Under the pieces are notes generated by a model, which saw only the letters and a program-made list of their open reading frames with translations, made no database searches and was not told the DNA's origin. A stretch of 56,319 nucleotides of DNA from NCBI RefSeq assembly GCF_030689685.1, contig NZ_JAUYEY010000064.1:1-56319 (forward strand), read 5' to 3'. The translations under genes were made by a program, and so were the position numbers. This stretch comes from Polaromonas sp. GTDB taxonomy: Bacteria > Pseudomonadota > Gammaproteobacteria > Burkholderiales > Burkholderiaceae_C. Positions 25,987-34,527 of the stretch are shown piece after piece. Positions within the stretch are counted from its first letter, which is position 1; the number at the start of each line of letters is the position of its first letter.

Positions 25987-27264
25987 TCAGCGCATGGCCA
26001 GGTTGGGGAGGAACAGGACCAGTTCCGGAACGTAGGTGATCGTCAGCAACATCGCCACCAGCGCGAGCAGGAAAGGCCACAGCTCACGCGTGAAGTCGGT
26101 GATGCTCACCTTCAGCAAGTTGCAGACTACGTACATCACTAGCCCGAACGGCGGCGTCACCAGGCCGATCATCAGGTTCATGACGACCATCACGCCCATG
26201 TGCACCGGGTCTAGCCCGAGGGTGTCGAATACCGGGACCAGCACCGGCACCACGATGATCAGGATGGCGGTGGCATCGAGAAACATGCCGAGCACCAGCA
26301 GCACCACGTTCAGCAGCAGCAGGAACAGTATCTTGTCGTCGCCGATGACGCCGAGCAACTGCACCACCGCCTGGCCGACCTGCTCACGCGCCAGCAGCCA
26401 GCTGAAGGGCGCGGCAGCGGCGATCACCAGCATCACCACCCCTGTCTGCATGCCGGTGTCAATCAGGATTTTTGGCAGCTCCGGCAAGCGCAGTGATCGG
26501 TAGCCGATCAGGGTCAGCGCGAGCGCGTACAGCACCGCCACGGCACCGGCTTCGGTCGGCGTGAACACGCCAGCGAGAATGCCGCCCAGGATGATCACTG
26601 GCAGCATCAGGGGCGGGCCGGAAATGCGTAGCGCCGAGCCGACCTCGCGCAGCGTCGGGCGCTTGCCGCGTGGGAAGTTGCGCCGGCGTGCGATGACGTT
26701 CACCGCGATCATCAGGTACAGACCCATCAGGATGCCGGGGATCGCGCCGCCCAGGAACAACTGGCCGATCGAGACGCCCGCGATGGAGCCGTAGATGATG
26801 AACGGAATACTGGGCGGAATGATCGGGGCGATCACCGCGGTGGCGCCGCTCAGCGCCGCGGCGAAGCGCGCACTGTAGCCCGACTTGATCATCACTGGCA
26901 CCAGGATCTTGCAGTCCGACACCGCATCGGCGATCGCCGAGCCGGTCATGCCGCCCATCACCATGCTGTTGACAACGTTGACCTGGGCCAGGCCGCCGCG
27001 CAGGTGCCCCACCAGTGCAGTCGCCAGTTTGCTCAGCTTCTCGGTCAGGCCGCCGCCCATCATCAGGTTGCCGGCCAGCAGGAACAGCGGGATCGCCATC
27101 AGGGGGAAGCTGTCAGCGCCGGTGACAATGCGCTGCGGCAGCACCATCAGCGGCACGTCGCCGAGCGAGAGGAAGGCCGCCATCGCGCTGAGCACCATGG
27201 CGAAGGCCACCGGCATGCCGATGGCGAAAAGCACCAGCGTGGTTCCAAGCAGGACGTACATCAT
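25987..27264 (-). CDS. TRAP transporter large permease (DctM family)
   Basis: The product (425 residues) has about twelve hydrophobic segments. Typical DctM stretches are present: MYVLLGTTLVLFAIGMPVAF at the start, FPLMAIPLFLLAGNLM, and SGATAVIAPIIPPSIPFIIY. Its ATG overlaps the stop of the small permease gene (ATGA). With the next two genes it forms a sodium- or proton-driven TRAP importer, usually for small organic acids. Confidence 0.93.
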   Translation of the reverse strand: MMYVLLGTTLVLFAIGMPVAFAMVLSAMAAFLSLGDVPLMVLPQRIVTGADSFPLMAIPLFLLAGNLMMGGGLTEKLSKLATALVGHLRGGLAQVNVVNSMVMGGMTGSAIADAVSDCKILVPVMIKSGYSARFAAALSGATAVIAPIIPPSIPFIIYGSIAGVSIGQLFLGGAIPGILMGLYLMIAVNVIARRRNFPRGKRPTLREVGSALRISGPPLMLPVIILGGILAGVFTPTEAGAVAVLYALALTLIGYRSLRLPELPKILIDTGMQTGVVMLVIAAAAPFSWLLAREQVGQAVVQLLGVIGDDKILFLLLLNVVLLVLGMFLDATAILIIVVPVLVPVFDTLGLDPVHMGVMVVMNLMIGLVTPPFGLVMYVVCNLLKVSITDFTRELWPFLLALVAMLLTITYVPELVLFLPNLAMR

Positions 27265-27839
27265 GGCGCGGTCTCCTCTCCGCCCGGTACGGCCACTGTC
27301 GGCAGCGTCCCCTTGATGCGGCGCACCGTGCGCTCGACCTGGTAGGCGAGCATGATCGCGGCGCTCACCGGCACCGCGCCGTAGACCCAGGACATCGGGA
27401 TCTCCAGCATCGTGGCTTCCACGTTGGAGTTCACTTCGACGATGCCCAGGCCCTGCACCAGCAGCACCACCAAGGCCACGACCATCAGCGCGTCGACCAG
27501 CCACGCCAGCGCCAGCTGGGCGCGCCGCGGCAGTAGCACCACGATGGTTTCGACGATGATGTGCCCGCCGTGCCGATAGGCCACTGCGGCGCCGAGAAAG
27601 GTGATCCAGACGAACGCGTAGCGCGCCAGTTCCTCGCTCCAGGACAGCGGGTTGCCGAGGACGAAGCGGCAGTACACCTGCAGAATCACGGTGCCGACCA
27701 TGACCGCCATCAGGAGCGCGACCACCGTTTCCGTACCGTAACGCCACAGGAGGCTGGCGGCCTTGAGGGGATAACCCCTCCAGGAGGCCGTTCCGCCCAG
27801 CGGCGGCTCGGGAGTTGTCTGTATTTGCATGGCTTCCAT
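27261..27839 (-). CDS. TRAP transporter small permease (DctQ family)
   Basis: The product (192 residues) has four hydrophobic segments and the DctQ core QVYCRFVLGNPLSWSEELAR followed by FLGAAVAYRHGGHIIVE. It lies 90 bases after the binding-protein gene and overlaps the DctM gene by four bases. An ATG nine bases further in is an alternative start. Confidence 0.9.
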   Translation of the reverse strand: MEAMQIQTTPEPPLGGTASWRGYPLKAASLLWRYGTETVVALLMAVMVGTVILQVYCRFVLGNPLSWSEELARYAFVWITFLGAAVAYRHGGHIIVETIVVLLPRRAQLALAWLVDALMVVALVVLLVQGLGIVEVNSNVEATMLEIPMSWVYGAVPVSAAIMLAYQVERTVRRIKGTLPTVAVPGGEETAP

Positions 27840-27929
27840 CTCGAATGTGATTGCCTGGTTCAGGCGGGGGGATGGGCGAGCGGGGGACGGCGGAGCCAGT
27901 GCTTCACGCGCCCCGCTATCAGGAACCGA

Positions 27930-28955
27930 TCAACCGGCCGTGCGCAGGATCTGGTCCAGCAGGCCGGGCTTCCACTTGTCGGCGAACTTCGGCGGCACTT
28001 CCTTCAGCACCACGTCGGCAAAGGCCTTGGTGTCCGGCTCGATGACCTGCATGCCCTTGTCCTGCAGCGCCTTGCGCAGATCCGTTTCCTGCTTGGCGAT
28101 CTGCTCGTCGGCGAAGGCGGCCGAATCGTCCACCGTCTGCTGCAGGAGCTTTCGGTCCGCATCGGGCAAAGATTGCCAGAAGCGTTCACTGGCGACCATC
28201 CAGCCGTTGCCGCGCACGTGGGCGGTCAGCACCAGGTACTTCTGTACATCATGGAAGCTGTTGCCATGGATGGTGGCGAGCGGGTTCTCCTGACCGTCGA
28301 TCGTGCCCTGCTGGAGTGCGGTAAACACTTCGGGGAACGCCATCGGCGTCGGGCTGGCGCCCAGCGCTCGCCATGCGGCGATGTAGACGGGAATCTCCGG
28401 AACGCGCAGTTTTAGTCCGCCGAGGTCCGCCAGCGTCTTCACGTGACGGGTCTTGGTGGTCAGATGGCGGGCCCCACGGTTCACGATTCCCAGGACTCGC
28501 ACGCCTTTCTTGGTAAGGAACTCCTGGTGCATGGCTTGGCCGATCGGTCCGGCCAGCACGTTGCGCAGGTGCTGCTGGCTGCGGAACACGTAGGGCAGCT
28601 CCAGTGCGCCGTACTGGGGGGCGGCGACGCTGATGATCAGCGATCCGCTGCGGCCCATCTCGATCGATCCGATCTGCATCGAGTCGTACATATCCTTCTC
28701 GGCGCCGAGCTGCCCCGAATGGAAATTCTGCACGTTGATGCGGCCGCCGCTGCGCTCTGCGGCCAGGGCCTTGAGCTTCTCGGCGAAGTGGAACCCATCG
28801 CCGCCGCGACCATCGGTGTGGTTGAACCGGATAGTCAGCTCCTTCGCATGCGCCGGCGAGGAGATCATTGCGCCGCCGATTCCAACCGCTCCGATGGAGC
28901 CGATCGCCGCCAACACCCCGCGCCGCGTGGCGCGTCCTTCGAATACTGATTTCAT
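27930..28955 (-). CDS. TRAP transporter substrate-binding protein (DctP family)
   Basis: The product (341 residues) has a signal peptide with a twin-arginine-like stretch (ATRRGVLAAIGSIGAVGIGG) and AHA before the mature start. The DctP features GARHLTTKTRHVKTLADLGG, LKLRVPEIPVYIAAW (its arginine usually salt-bridges a carboxylate), and GTIDGQENPLATI are clear. ATG at 28955 follows GGAGAC at a good distance. The carboxylate-binding arginine supports an organic-acid substrate; which acid cannot be told. Confidence 0.9.
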   Translation of the reverse strand: MKSVFEGRATRRGVLAAIGSIGAVGIGGAMISSPAHAKELTIRFNHTDGRGGDGFHFAEKLKALAAERSGGRINVQNFHSGQLGAEKDMYDSMQIGSIEMGRSGSLIISVAAPQYGALELPYVFRSQQHLRNVLAGPIGQAMHQEFLTKKGVRVLGIVNRGARHLTTKTRHVKTLADLGGLKLRVPEIPVYIAAWRALGASPTPMAFPEVFTALQQGTIDGQENPLATIHGNSFHDVQKYLVLTAHVRGNGWMVASERFWQSLPDADRKLLQQTVDDSAAFADEQIAKQETDLRKALQDKGMQVIEPDTKAFADVVLKEVPPKFADKWKPGLLDQILRTAG

Positions 28956-29057
28956 AGGTTTTGTCTCCATATAGTTGTTGGGGGGCAGCCCCATTTCGCC
29001 CGTGCGCGGCGGCCGATGCACCCGCGCTCAACCACTGCCCTGGTTTGATCTGTCCGC

Positions 29058-30530
29058 CTAGCCCTGGAAGTAGGCGCTCTTGAGGTTCGTGAAGAACTCC
29101 TGGTTGCTGTGGCCAATGGAGTAAGCGCCCAGGCCAGAGCCCTTGATGCCGCCGAAAGGCATGTGGGCCTCGCTGTTGGTGCCGTGGTTTACGTGCACCA
29201 TGCCGCTTTCGCTCTCGCGCACGAAGCGCAGCGCCTCGTCGACATCGCGGGTGAAAATGGAGGCGGCCAGGCCGTACTCGACCGAATTCGCCACCTCGAA
29301 GGCCTCGTTCACGTCGCGCACCGCGATCATCGACAGCACCGGACCGAACACTTCGTGCTTGGCCAGCAGGTTTTCCGGCGACACGTTGTCGATCAGCGTC
29401 GGTTCCAGGAAATTGCCCAGGGCAAGTTCACCGTCTTCCAGCACCCGGCCGCCAAAGCGGATGCGGGCGCCCTGGTCCAGGCCGCTGGCCACGTTGCGCA
29501 GCACGGAGGCGCGGTGCTGGTCGGTGACCAGCGGGCCCATCTTGCTGGAGGGGTCCCAGGCCGGGCCGACCTTGATGGCCGCGATTTCCGCCGCCAGCGC
29601 CTCGGTCAGTTCGTCGGCAAGGCTTTGCAGCACGATCACCCGGCTGACAGCAGTGCAGCGTTGGCCGGTGGTGGTGAACGCGGCGGACGAGATTTGCTTG
29701 GCGATGTTGGCAACATCGGCGTAGCCGAGGACGACGGCCGGATTCTTGCCGCCCAGCTCCAGCTGGGTGCGCACAAGCCGGCGGGCCGCCTGGGCATTGA
29801 TCTCGGTGCCGGTCTTGGTCGAACCGGTGAAGCTGATGCCGCGCACCAGCGGATGCCGCACCAGCGCCTCGCCGGTGCCGCGACCCGTGCCCAGAACGAG
29901 GTTGATCACGCCCTTGGGCACCCCGGCTTCCTTGAACACTTCCATCAGCTTGACGGAGGACCAGGGCGTGAGGTCCGAGGGCTTGAACACGGTGGTACAG
30001 CCGTAGGCAAGGGCCGGGCCGATCTTGCGCACTGGCGTCAGGACCGGGAAGTTCCAGGGAGCGATCGAGCCGATTACGCCGATTGGCTCGCGGAAGGTCA
30101 TCGCGAAACCGTTGCGCTTCTCGCTGGGCTGCGTGTGGCCCTCCATCCGGCTGGCCTCGCCGGCGGCGAAGCGCAGTTCCTTGACCGCGCGCCCCACCTC
30201 GCCGCGGGACTCGACCAGGATCTTGCCCTGCTCGGCGGAAACGACGAAGGCCAATTCTTCGGCGCGGCGTTCAATGATGTCGGCTGCGCGGAACAGAATG
30301 GCGCCGCGTTCGGGGCCGGGCACTTCACGCCACGTTTTCCAGGCGCGGTGCGCGGAACTGACGGCGCGTTCGACGTCTTCCGCCGTGCTCTCGGCGAAAT
30401 GGCCCAGCACCTGGTCGCGGCGTGCCGCGTTCGGCACGGCGACGGCCTTGGCGACGTGTTGCCACTCGCCGTCGATGAAGTTGCCGTGGCGGCCGCCGAT
30501 ATTCTGGTCGAGCCAGCTTTGCATGTTCAT
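29058..30530 (-). CDS. NAD(P)-dependent aldehyde dehydrogenase (succinate/ketoglutarate-semialdehyde type)
   Basis: The product (490 residues) is a full-length aldehyde dehydrogenase. Motifs: ISFTGSTKTGTEI (cofactor loop), QLELGGKNPAVVL (catalytic glutamate region), TTGQRCTAVSR (catalytic cysteine). By memory it groups with succinate-, ketoglutarate- or glycolaldehyde-type enzymes. It lies between the iron alcohol dehydrogenase gene and the TRAP genes and would oxidise the aldehyde formed by the former. Confidence 0.88.
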   Translation of the reverse strand: MNMQSWLDQNIGGRHGNFIDGEWQHVAKAVAVPNAARRDQVLGHFAESTAEDVERAVSSAHRAWKTWREVPGPERGAILFRAADIIERRAEELAFVVSAEQGKILVESRGEVGRAVKELRFAAGEASRMEGHTQPSEKRNGFAMTFREPIGVIGSIAPWNFPVLTPVRKIGPALAYGCTTVFKPSDLTPWSSVKLMEVFKEAGVPKGVINLVLGTGRGTGEALVRHPLVRGISFTGSTKTGTEINAQAARRLVRTQLELGGKNPAVVLGYADVANIAKQISSAAFTTTGQRCTAVSRVIVLQSLADELTEALAAEIAAIKVGPAWDPSSKMGPLVTDQHRASVLRNVASGLDQGARIRFGGRVLEDGELALGNFLEPTLIDNVSPENLLAKHEVFGPVLSMIAVRDVNEAFEVANSVEYGLAASIFTRDVDEALRFVRESESGMVHVNHGTNSEAHMPFGGIKGSGLGAYSIGHSNQEFFTNLKSAYFQG

Positions 30531-30561
30531 AGGGACACTTTCCTGAGGTGGTTCTGTTGTC

Positions 30562-31719
30562 TTAAAGTTCGGCCCGCAGCAGCGCTTTCATCGTTTCCAG
30601 AGTCGGCTGGCGGGGGTTGACGGCGACGTTGCCCGACAGCATGGCCTCGCCGGCCACGGCGTCCAGGTCGGCTTCGGTAATGCCGAACTCGCCCAGCTTG
30701 GCGGTGATGCCGACGTCGGCCTTGAGGCTTTCGATCGCGACGACGGAGCGCTCGGCCGCATCGCGCAGGCTGAGGCCGGCGATGGGCTCGCCGAAGATCT
30801 CGGCGATGCGCGCAAACTTGACCAGGTTGCCCGGCAGGTTGTAGCGCATGACCACAGGCAGCATGATGGCGTTGGCCAGGCCGTGCGGAATATGGAAGCG
30901 CGAGCCGAGCGGCATCGCGTAGGCGTGCACCAGCCCGAGGCGCGTACTGTTGAAGGCCATGGCCGCCAGCGTGCTGGCCAGCAGCATGTCGGAGCGCGCC
31001 TGCTTGTTGCCGGGCTGGGCGACGGCGAGTCTCAGGCTGCGGGCGATGAGCGTCATGGACTGCACGGACATCGCCTCGGAAATTGGCTGCGTCGCGGTGC
31101 TCACGTACGACTCCAGCGCGTGGGTCAGGGCGTCGATGCCGGTGGCGGCGGTGATTGCCGGCGGCAGCGACATCGTCAGCTCGGGGTCCAGCAGCGCGAT
31201 GCGGGCGCAGTTCAGAACGCTGCCGACGCCGAATTTCTGCTTCTTTTCCTTTTCCGAAAGCACCGACCAGATGGTCAATTCGCTGCCCGTGCCGGAGGTG
31301 GTCGGGATGGCGATGACCGGCACGCCAGGCTTGCCGATCTTGCCCATGCCCGCGTAGTCGCGGATGTTGCCGGGGTTGGTCATCATGACTCCGATCACCT
31401 TGGCAACGTCCATCGCGCTGCCGCCGCCAACGCCGATCATGACGTCACATTCCTTGGACTTGGCGAGCTCTACGCCGGCGTCGACGGAACGCGCGTCCGG
31501 GTCGCTTTCGATGTCGGTGAAGATCGTGACCGGCATCCCCCCCAAGACGCCGACGACGCGCTCCACCAAGCCGGCCTTGACCACCCCGGGATCTCCGACC
31601 ACGAGGGCCCGCGTACCGCCGACGCTCTTCACGAGTTCGGGAAGGCGGGCGAGCGAGCCCCAGCCGAATTCGATGGCCGTGGGGTTGTGATAACTGAAAG
31701 TGGGTATGGTGGAGGTCAT
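30562..31719 (-). CDS. Iron-containing alcohol dehydrogenase of the TRAP cassette
   Basis: The product (385 residues) has GVGGGSAMDVAKV for NAD binding, PTTSGTGSEL, GIDALTHALESYVS and LVHAYAMPLGSRFHIPHG with the iron ligands. ATG at 31719 was chosen because the conserved family N-terminus begins there and upstream sequence is intergenic in character. It is the first gene of the cassette operon, divergent from the LysR regulator. It resembles the enzyme at 2626-3759 in family but not closely in sequence. Confidence 0.9.
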   Translation of the reverse strand: MTSTIPTFSYHNPTAIEFGWGSLARLPELVKSVGGTRALVVGDPGVVKAGLVERVVGVLGGMPVTIFTDIESDPDARSVDAGVELAKSKECDVMIGVGGGSAMDVAKVIGVMMTNPGNIRDYAGMGKIGKPGVPVIAIPTTSGTGSELTIWSVLSEKEKKQKFGVGSVLNCARIALLDPELTMSLPPAITAATGIDALTHALESYVSTATQPISEAMSVQSMTLIARSLRLAVAQPGNKQARSDMLLASTLAAMAFNSTRLGLVHAYAMPLGSRFHIPHGLANAIMLPVVMRYNLPGNLVKFARIAEIFGEPIAGLSLRDAAERSVVAIESLKADVGITAKLGEFGITEADLDAVAGEAMLSGNVAVNPRQPTLETMKALLRAEL

Positions 31720-31833
31720 GGTTCTCTCGATGCACTGAAACGGGGCTTGGTTTGGCGCCTCGGGGGAGACGACTAGCTTGGCGCAATTGTTCCACCCTGA
31801 AAGAATGCCGTCTAATACATAATGGGTTCTAGA

Positions 31834-31854
31834 TTGATACTTATACGGCATCAA
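31834..31854. promoter_or_regulatory. Candidate LysR-type binding site
   Basis: TTGAT (31834-31838) and ATCAA (31850-31854) form an inverted repeat with an 11-base spacer, matching the T-N11-A pattern bound by LysR-type regulators. It lies in the divergent region between the alcohol dehydrogenase and lysR genes but ends only two bases before the lysR ATG, closer than usual. Confidence 0.35.
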
Positions 31855-31856
31855 AG

Positions 31857-32765
31857 ATGATTGACATCCGGCACTTTCGTTACTTTCAGGCGGTCGCCGA
31901 GGAACTGCACTTCGGGCGAGCGGCGGCCCGCCTGTGCATCGCCCAGCCGGCGCTGTCGCGCCAGATCCAGCAGCTGGAAGAGGAAGTCGGTACCCTCTTG
32001 TTGCGCCGCACGCAGCGCCGCGTCGAGCTGCTGGCCGCAGGCAAGGTTTTTCTGGAGCGGACCAACCTGATCCTGGACGAAGTGGCGCGCGCCGCGATCG
32101 ATGCGCGCCGCACCGGCGAAGGCCAGTTCGGACGCCTGTCGGTGGGCTTCATCCACTCGTCCACCTATGGCCTGCTGCCTTCGATCATCGAGCGCTTCCG
32201 GCACCTGTACCCGGACATCGAACTCGAGCTGCATGAGATGCCGATCAGTGAACAGCATGTGGCGCTAATGCGGGGCCTGATCGACATCGGCCTATTGCGT
32301 CCCCAGCCGGCGCCAGCCGAACTGGAAATTCAACCGGTGATGGAGGATCCCTTCCTGGTCGCCGTTTCGCACACGCATCCGTTGGCGAAGCGGGAATCGA
32401 TTCACCTGAAGGAACTCGTCGACGAGCTGATGATCATGTTCCCGAAGCGCGGCAGCCCGCTGTTTCACTCGCGGGTGACGGCGATGTGCGAGCGCGCCGG
32501 CTTCACGCCGCGAGTGGTCCAGCAGGCCACCCAGATTCACACTGTCGCAGGCTTGGTGGGTGCCGGCCTCGGATTGGCGATCATTCCGGGCACGGCACGT
32601 AACCTGCACCCGAAGGGCGTGCACTTCCTGGAGATTCTCGACCGGCCGGAGCCGGTCCATGTGGCGCTCGGATGGCTGCGCGCCAAGGAAGACATGCCCG
32701 CTGTGCGCTCATTCCGGCAGGTCACGCTGCTGGTCGCACAGCAGCTCCACACGAGGCTGCACTAG
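31857..32765 (+). CDS. LysR-family transcriptional regulator
   Basis: The product (302 residues) has the LysR helix-turn-helix (RYFQAVAEELHFGRAAARLC, then IAQPALSRQIQQLEEEVG) and a periplasmic-binding-protein-like effector domain from about residue 90. It is divergent from the cassette operon and probably activates it in response to a pathway intermediate. No clear ribosome-binding site precedes the ATG. Its TAG stop lies in the CTAG target of the IS630 element inserted here, so the coding sequence ends exactly at the insertion and appears complete. Confidence 0.9.
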   Translation: MIDIRHFRYFQAVAEELHFGRAAARLCIAQPALSRQIQQLEEEVGTLLLRRTQRRVELLAAGKVFLERTNLILDEVARAAIDARRTGEGQFGRLSVGFIHSSTYGLLPSIIERFRHLYPDIELELHEMPISEQHVALMRGLIDIGLLRPQPAPAELEIQPVMEDPFLVAVSHTHPLAKRESIHLKELVDELMIMFPKRGSPLFHSRVTAMCERAGFTPRVVQQATQIHTVAGLVGAGLGLAIIPGTARNLHPKGVHFLEILDRPEPVHVALGWLRAKEDMPAVRSFRQVTLLVAQQLHTRLH

Positions 32766-33873
32766 TAGATTGAATCATTGAAATTAACAGTGTAGCCTCT
32801 ATATCTGGAGGTATGACACCGTTGAAACTGAACGCACAAGAAATGGCCGATCTGCAAAGCGTGATGCGCAAACAAACGGGCAATGCGGCGCTGGCGCGTC
32901 GGGCGCGTTGCGTGCTGCTGTGCGCTGCAGGCTCTCGGCGCGTTGACATCCGCCTGGCACTGGGCTGCGACGATGGCTTTATCAGCCGCTGGACGCGCGC
33001 TTATGCTGCTGCGGGTCTGGCGGGGCTGGTATCCCACCATCCGGGACGAGCACCTTCTCGTCCTGTGGCCAAGTTGGAAGCGCGGGTGCTCGATCGCACC
33101 TTGAAGTGCAAGCCGCGTGATGGCTCCACGCACTGGAGCAGTCGCAAACTGGCTGCCGAGCTGGGCGACGTGTCCTTCTCTGCCGTGCAGCGCATCTGGC
33201 GCAAGCACGGCGTGCGACCCCACCGGCTGGACACCCACATGGTCTCGGATGATCCGGACTTCGAGGCCAAAGCCGCCGAGATCATCGGGCTGTACCTGCA
33301 GCCGCCTGAGCACGCCGTCGTATTCTGTGTCGATGAGAAGACCGCCATTCAGGCGCTGGACCGAAGGGACAGACAATTGCCGCTGACACAGGGGCGCGCC
33401 GCGAGTCACGGCTTTGAGTACAAGCGCAATGGCACGCTGAGCCTGTTTGCGGCCCTGAATACGGCCACTGGTGAGGTGGTGGGTAAGACGGCCCAGCGGC
33501 ACACCAGCGAGCAGTTCGTGCGTTTCCTCGAAGACATCGTGGCCGATCACGATGAGGACCAGCAAATCCATGTGATCTGCGACAACGTGAGCAGCCACAA
33601 GACGGCCTTGGTCGAGACTTGGTTGCTGCTGACGCCGAACGTGCATATCCACTACACGCCCACCTATTCGTCCTGGCTCAACCAGGTGGAAATCTGGTTC
33701 GCCAAAATCCAGCGCGATGTGATCGCGCGCGGCATCTTCCCCAGCACCAAGGACCTGGACAAGAAAATCATGCGCTACATCCGCGAGCACAACAAACACT
33801 CCAAACCCATTCGATGGAAATACGCCAATCCAAAGCATCGGATTACAAGCAATCTCATTGATTCAGTGAACTA
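32763..33873 (+). mobile_element. Complete IS630-family insertion sequence
   Basis: The element spans 32765-33871 between TA duplications at 32763-32764 and 33872-33873, both in CTAG. Imperfect terminal inverted repeats match at about 16 of 21 positions (GTAGATTGAATCATTGAAAT on the left, GTTCACTGAATCAATGAGAT on the right read inward). It carries one intact transposase gene. It inserted in the lysR stop codon region and sits at the right limit of the foreign segment. Confidence 0.88.
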
Positions 33874-33874
33874 G
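32813..33874 (+). CDS. IS630-family transposase
   Basis: The product (353 residues) has an N-terminal helix-turn-helix (about residues 10-70) and a DDE domain: Asp174 in FCVDEKTA, Asp257 in VICDNVSSHKT, Glu293 in SSWLNQVEIWFAKI. All three catalytic residues are intact, so the enzyme is probably active. A GGAG ribosome-binding site precedes ATG 32813. The TAG stop lies in the right-hand target CTAG, so the gene uses the target duplication to terminate. Confidence 0.93.
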   Translation: MTPLKLNAQEMADLQSVMRKQTGNAALARRARCVLLCAAGSRRVDIRLALGCDDGFISRWTRAYAAAGLAGLVSHHPGRAPSRPVAKLEARVLDRTLKCKPRDGSTHWSSRKLAAELGDVSFSAVQRIWRKHGVRPHRLDTHMVSDDPDFEAKAAEIIGLYLQPPEHAVVFCVDEKTAIQALDRRDRQLPLTQGRAASHGFEYKRNGTLSLFAALNTATGEVVGKTAQRHTSEQFVRFLEDIVADHDEDQQIHVICDNVSSHKTALVETWLLLTPNVHIHYTPTYSSWLNQVEIWFAKIQRDVIARGIFPSTKDLDKKIMRYIREHNKHSKPIRWKYANPKHRITSNLIDSVN

Positions 33875-33875
33875 T

Positions 33876-34208
33876 GCTGCGCCAATTTGTTCTGTATTCA
33901 TTGCCTGGCTCGCCAGCGCGGCCTTTGTGCGCGCGGTCTGCGCCAAAACCAAAAGCGCGTTTATCGAACCGCAGATCAGGCAGCACCTGGACTACCTCGA
34001 GGGCGAACTCGGCCAAAGCTCCTGGTTTGCCGGCGAGGCCTTCAGCGGCGCGGATGTGCAGCTCAGCTTTGTGCTGGAAGCGGCCGCAGCGCGTGGCGGG
34101 CTTGATGGCAGTCGGCCCAAGCTGATGGATTTCCTGCGCCGCATTCACGCCCGGCCGGCTTACCAGCGGGCGATAGAGCGCGGCGGTGAATACGCCATTT
34201 TGACCTGA
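33876..34208 (+). pseudogene. Glutathione S-transferase, 5'-truncated remnant
   Basis: From a GTG at 33927 the frame reads KTKSAFIEPQIRQHLDYLEG and on through WFAGEAFSGADVQLSFVLEA, the all-alpha C-terminal domain of a bacterial glutathione S-transferase. The N-terminal thioredoxin-like domain that binds glutathione is missing. Codons upstream (33876-33926) stay open but do not look like a GST. Since the IS630 element appears to be a simple insertion with TA duplication, the truncation is older and marks the join between foreign segment and host DNA. Confidence 0.75.
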
Positions 34209-34216
34209 TATTTTAA

Positions 34217-34273
34217 GCCTTTTTGGCCTCCAGCCCTTGAGGGGCGGGCGCCAATAGCTATTGATTTAGGAGC
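34217..34273 (+). repeat. Dispersed repeat family R1, copy 2 (intergenic)
   Basis: The stretch runs from GCCTTTTTGGCCTCCAGCCC through CCAATAGCTATTGATTTAGGAGC. It is the only one of five R1 copies outside a gene and gives the clearest view of the unit: GGCCTCCAGC, a central GC-rich block, then AGCTAT and an A/T-rich end with AGC. Confidence 0.7.
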
Positions 34274-34331
34274 AAAAGAAGAGGCCGGCGGTGCGTCGGG
34301 CACGCCGGGGTGGGACGTGCTTGGCTACGGT

Positions 34332-34406
34332 TCAGCGGAAACCGAAGTAAGACAGGATGAAACCAATGATGACGACAAGGCCGACGATGTAAATGATGGT
34401 ATTCAT
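34332..34406 (-). CDS. 24-residue single-span membrane protein
   Basis: On the minus strand an AGAGGAC ribosome-binding site is followed by ATG at 34406 and 24 codons ending at TGA. The peptide (MNTIIYIVGLVVIIGFILSY, then FGFR) is one hydrophobic helix with a charged C-terminal residue. Very similar peptides recur in many proteobacteria as unassigned small membrane proteins (recalled, not searched). It lies alone between the GST remnant and recJ. No function is proposed. Confidence 0.75.
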   Translation of the reverse strand: MNTIIYIVGLVVIIGFILSYFGFR

Positions 34407-34527
34407 GATGTCCTCTGGAGTTTTTGTTGGCGTTGCCGGGCTGGCTTGCCTTCCGAGAACAGATCATGGCGGGATGCAGCGCCTGCGGCTGTAGGCCCTG
34501 CCTGCCAGGCACCGTCGGACAAACGCG

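Noticed and set aside
24009..31719. Naming the cassette a dihydroxypropanesulfonate, isethionate or lactate pathway
   Set aside because: Single families match each, but the characteristic sulfonate-cleaving enzymes are absent and the set as a whole fits none of them.
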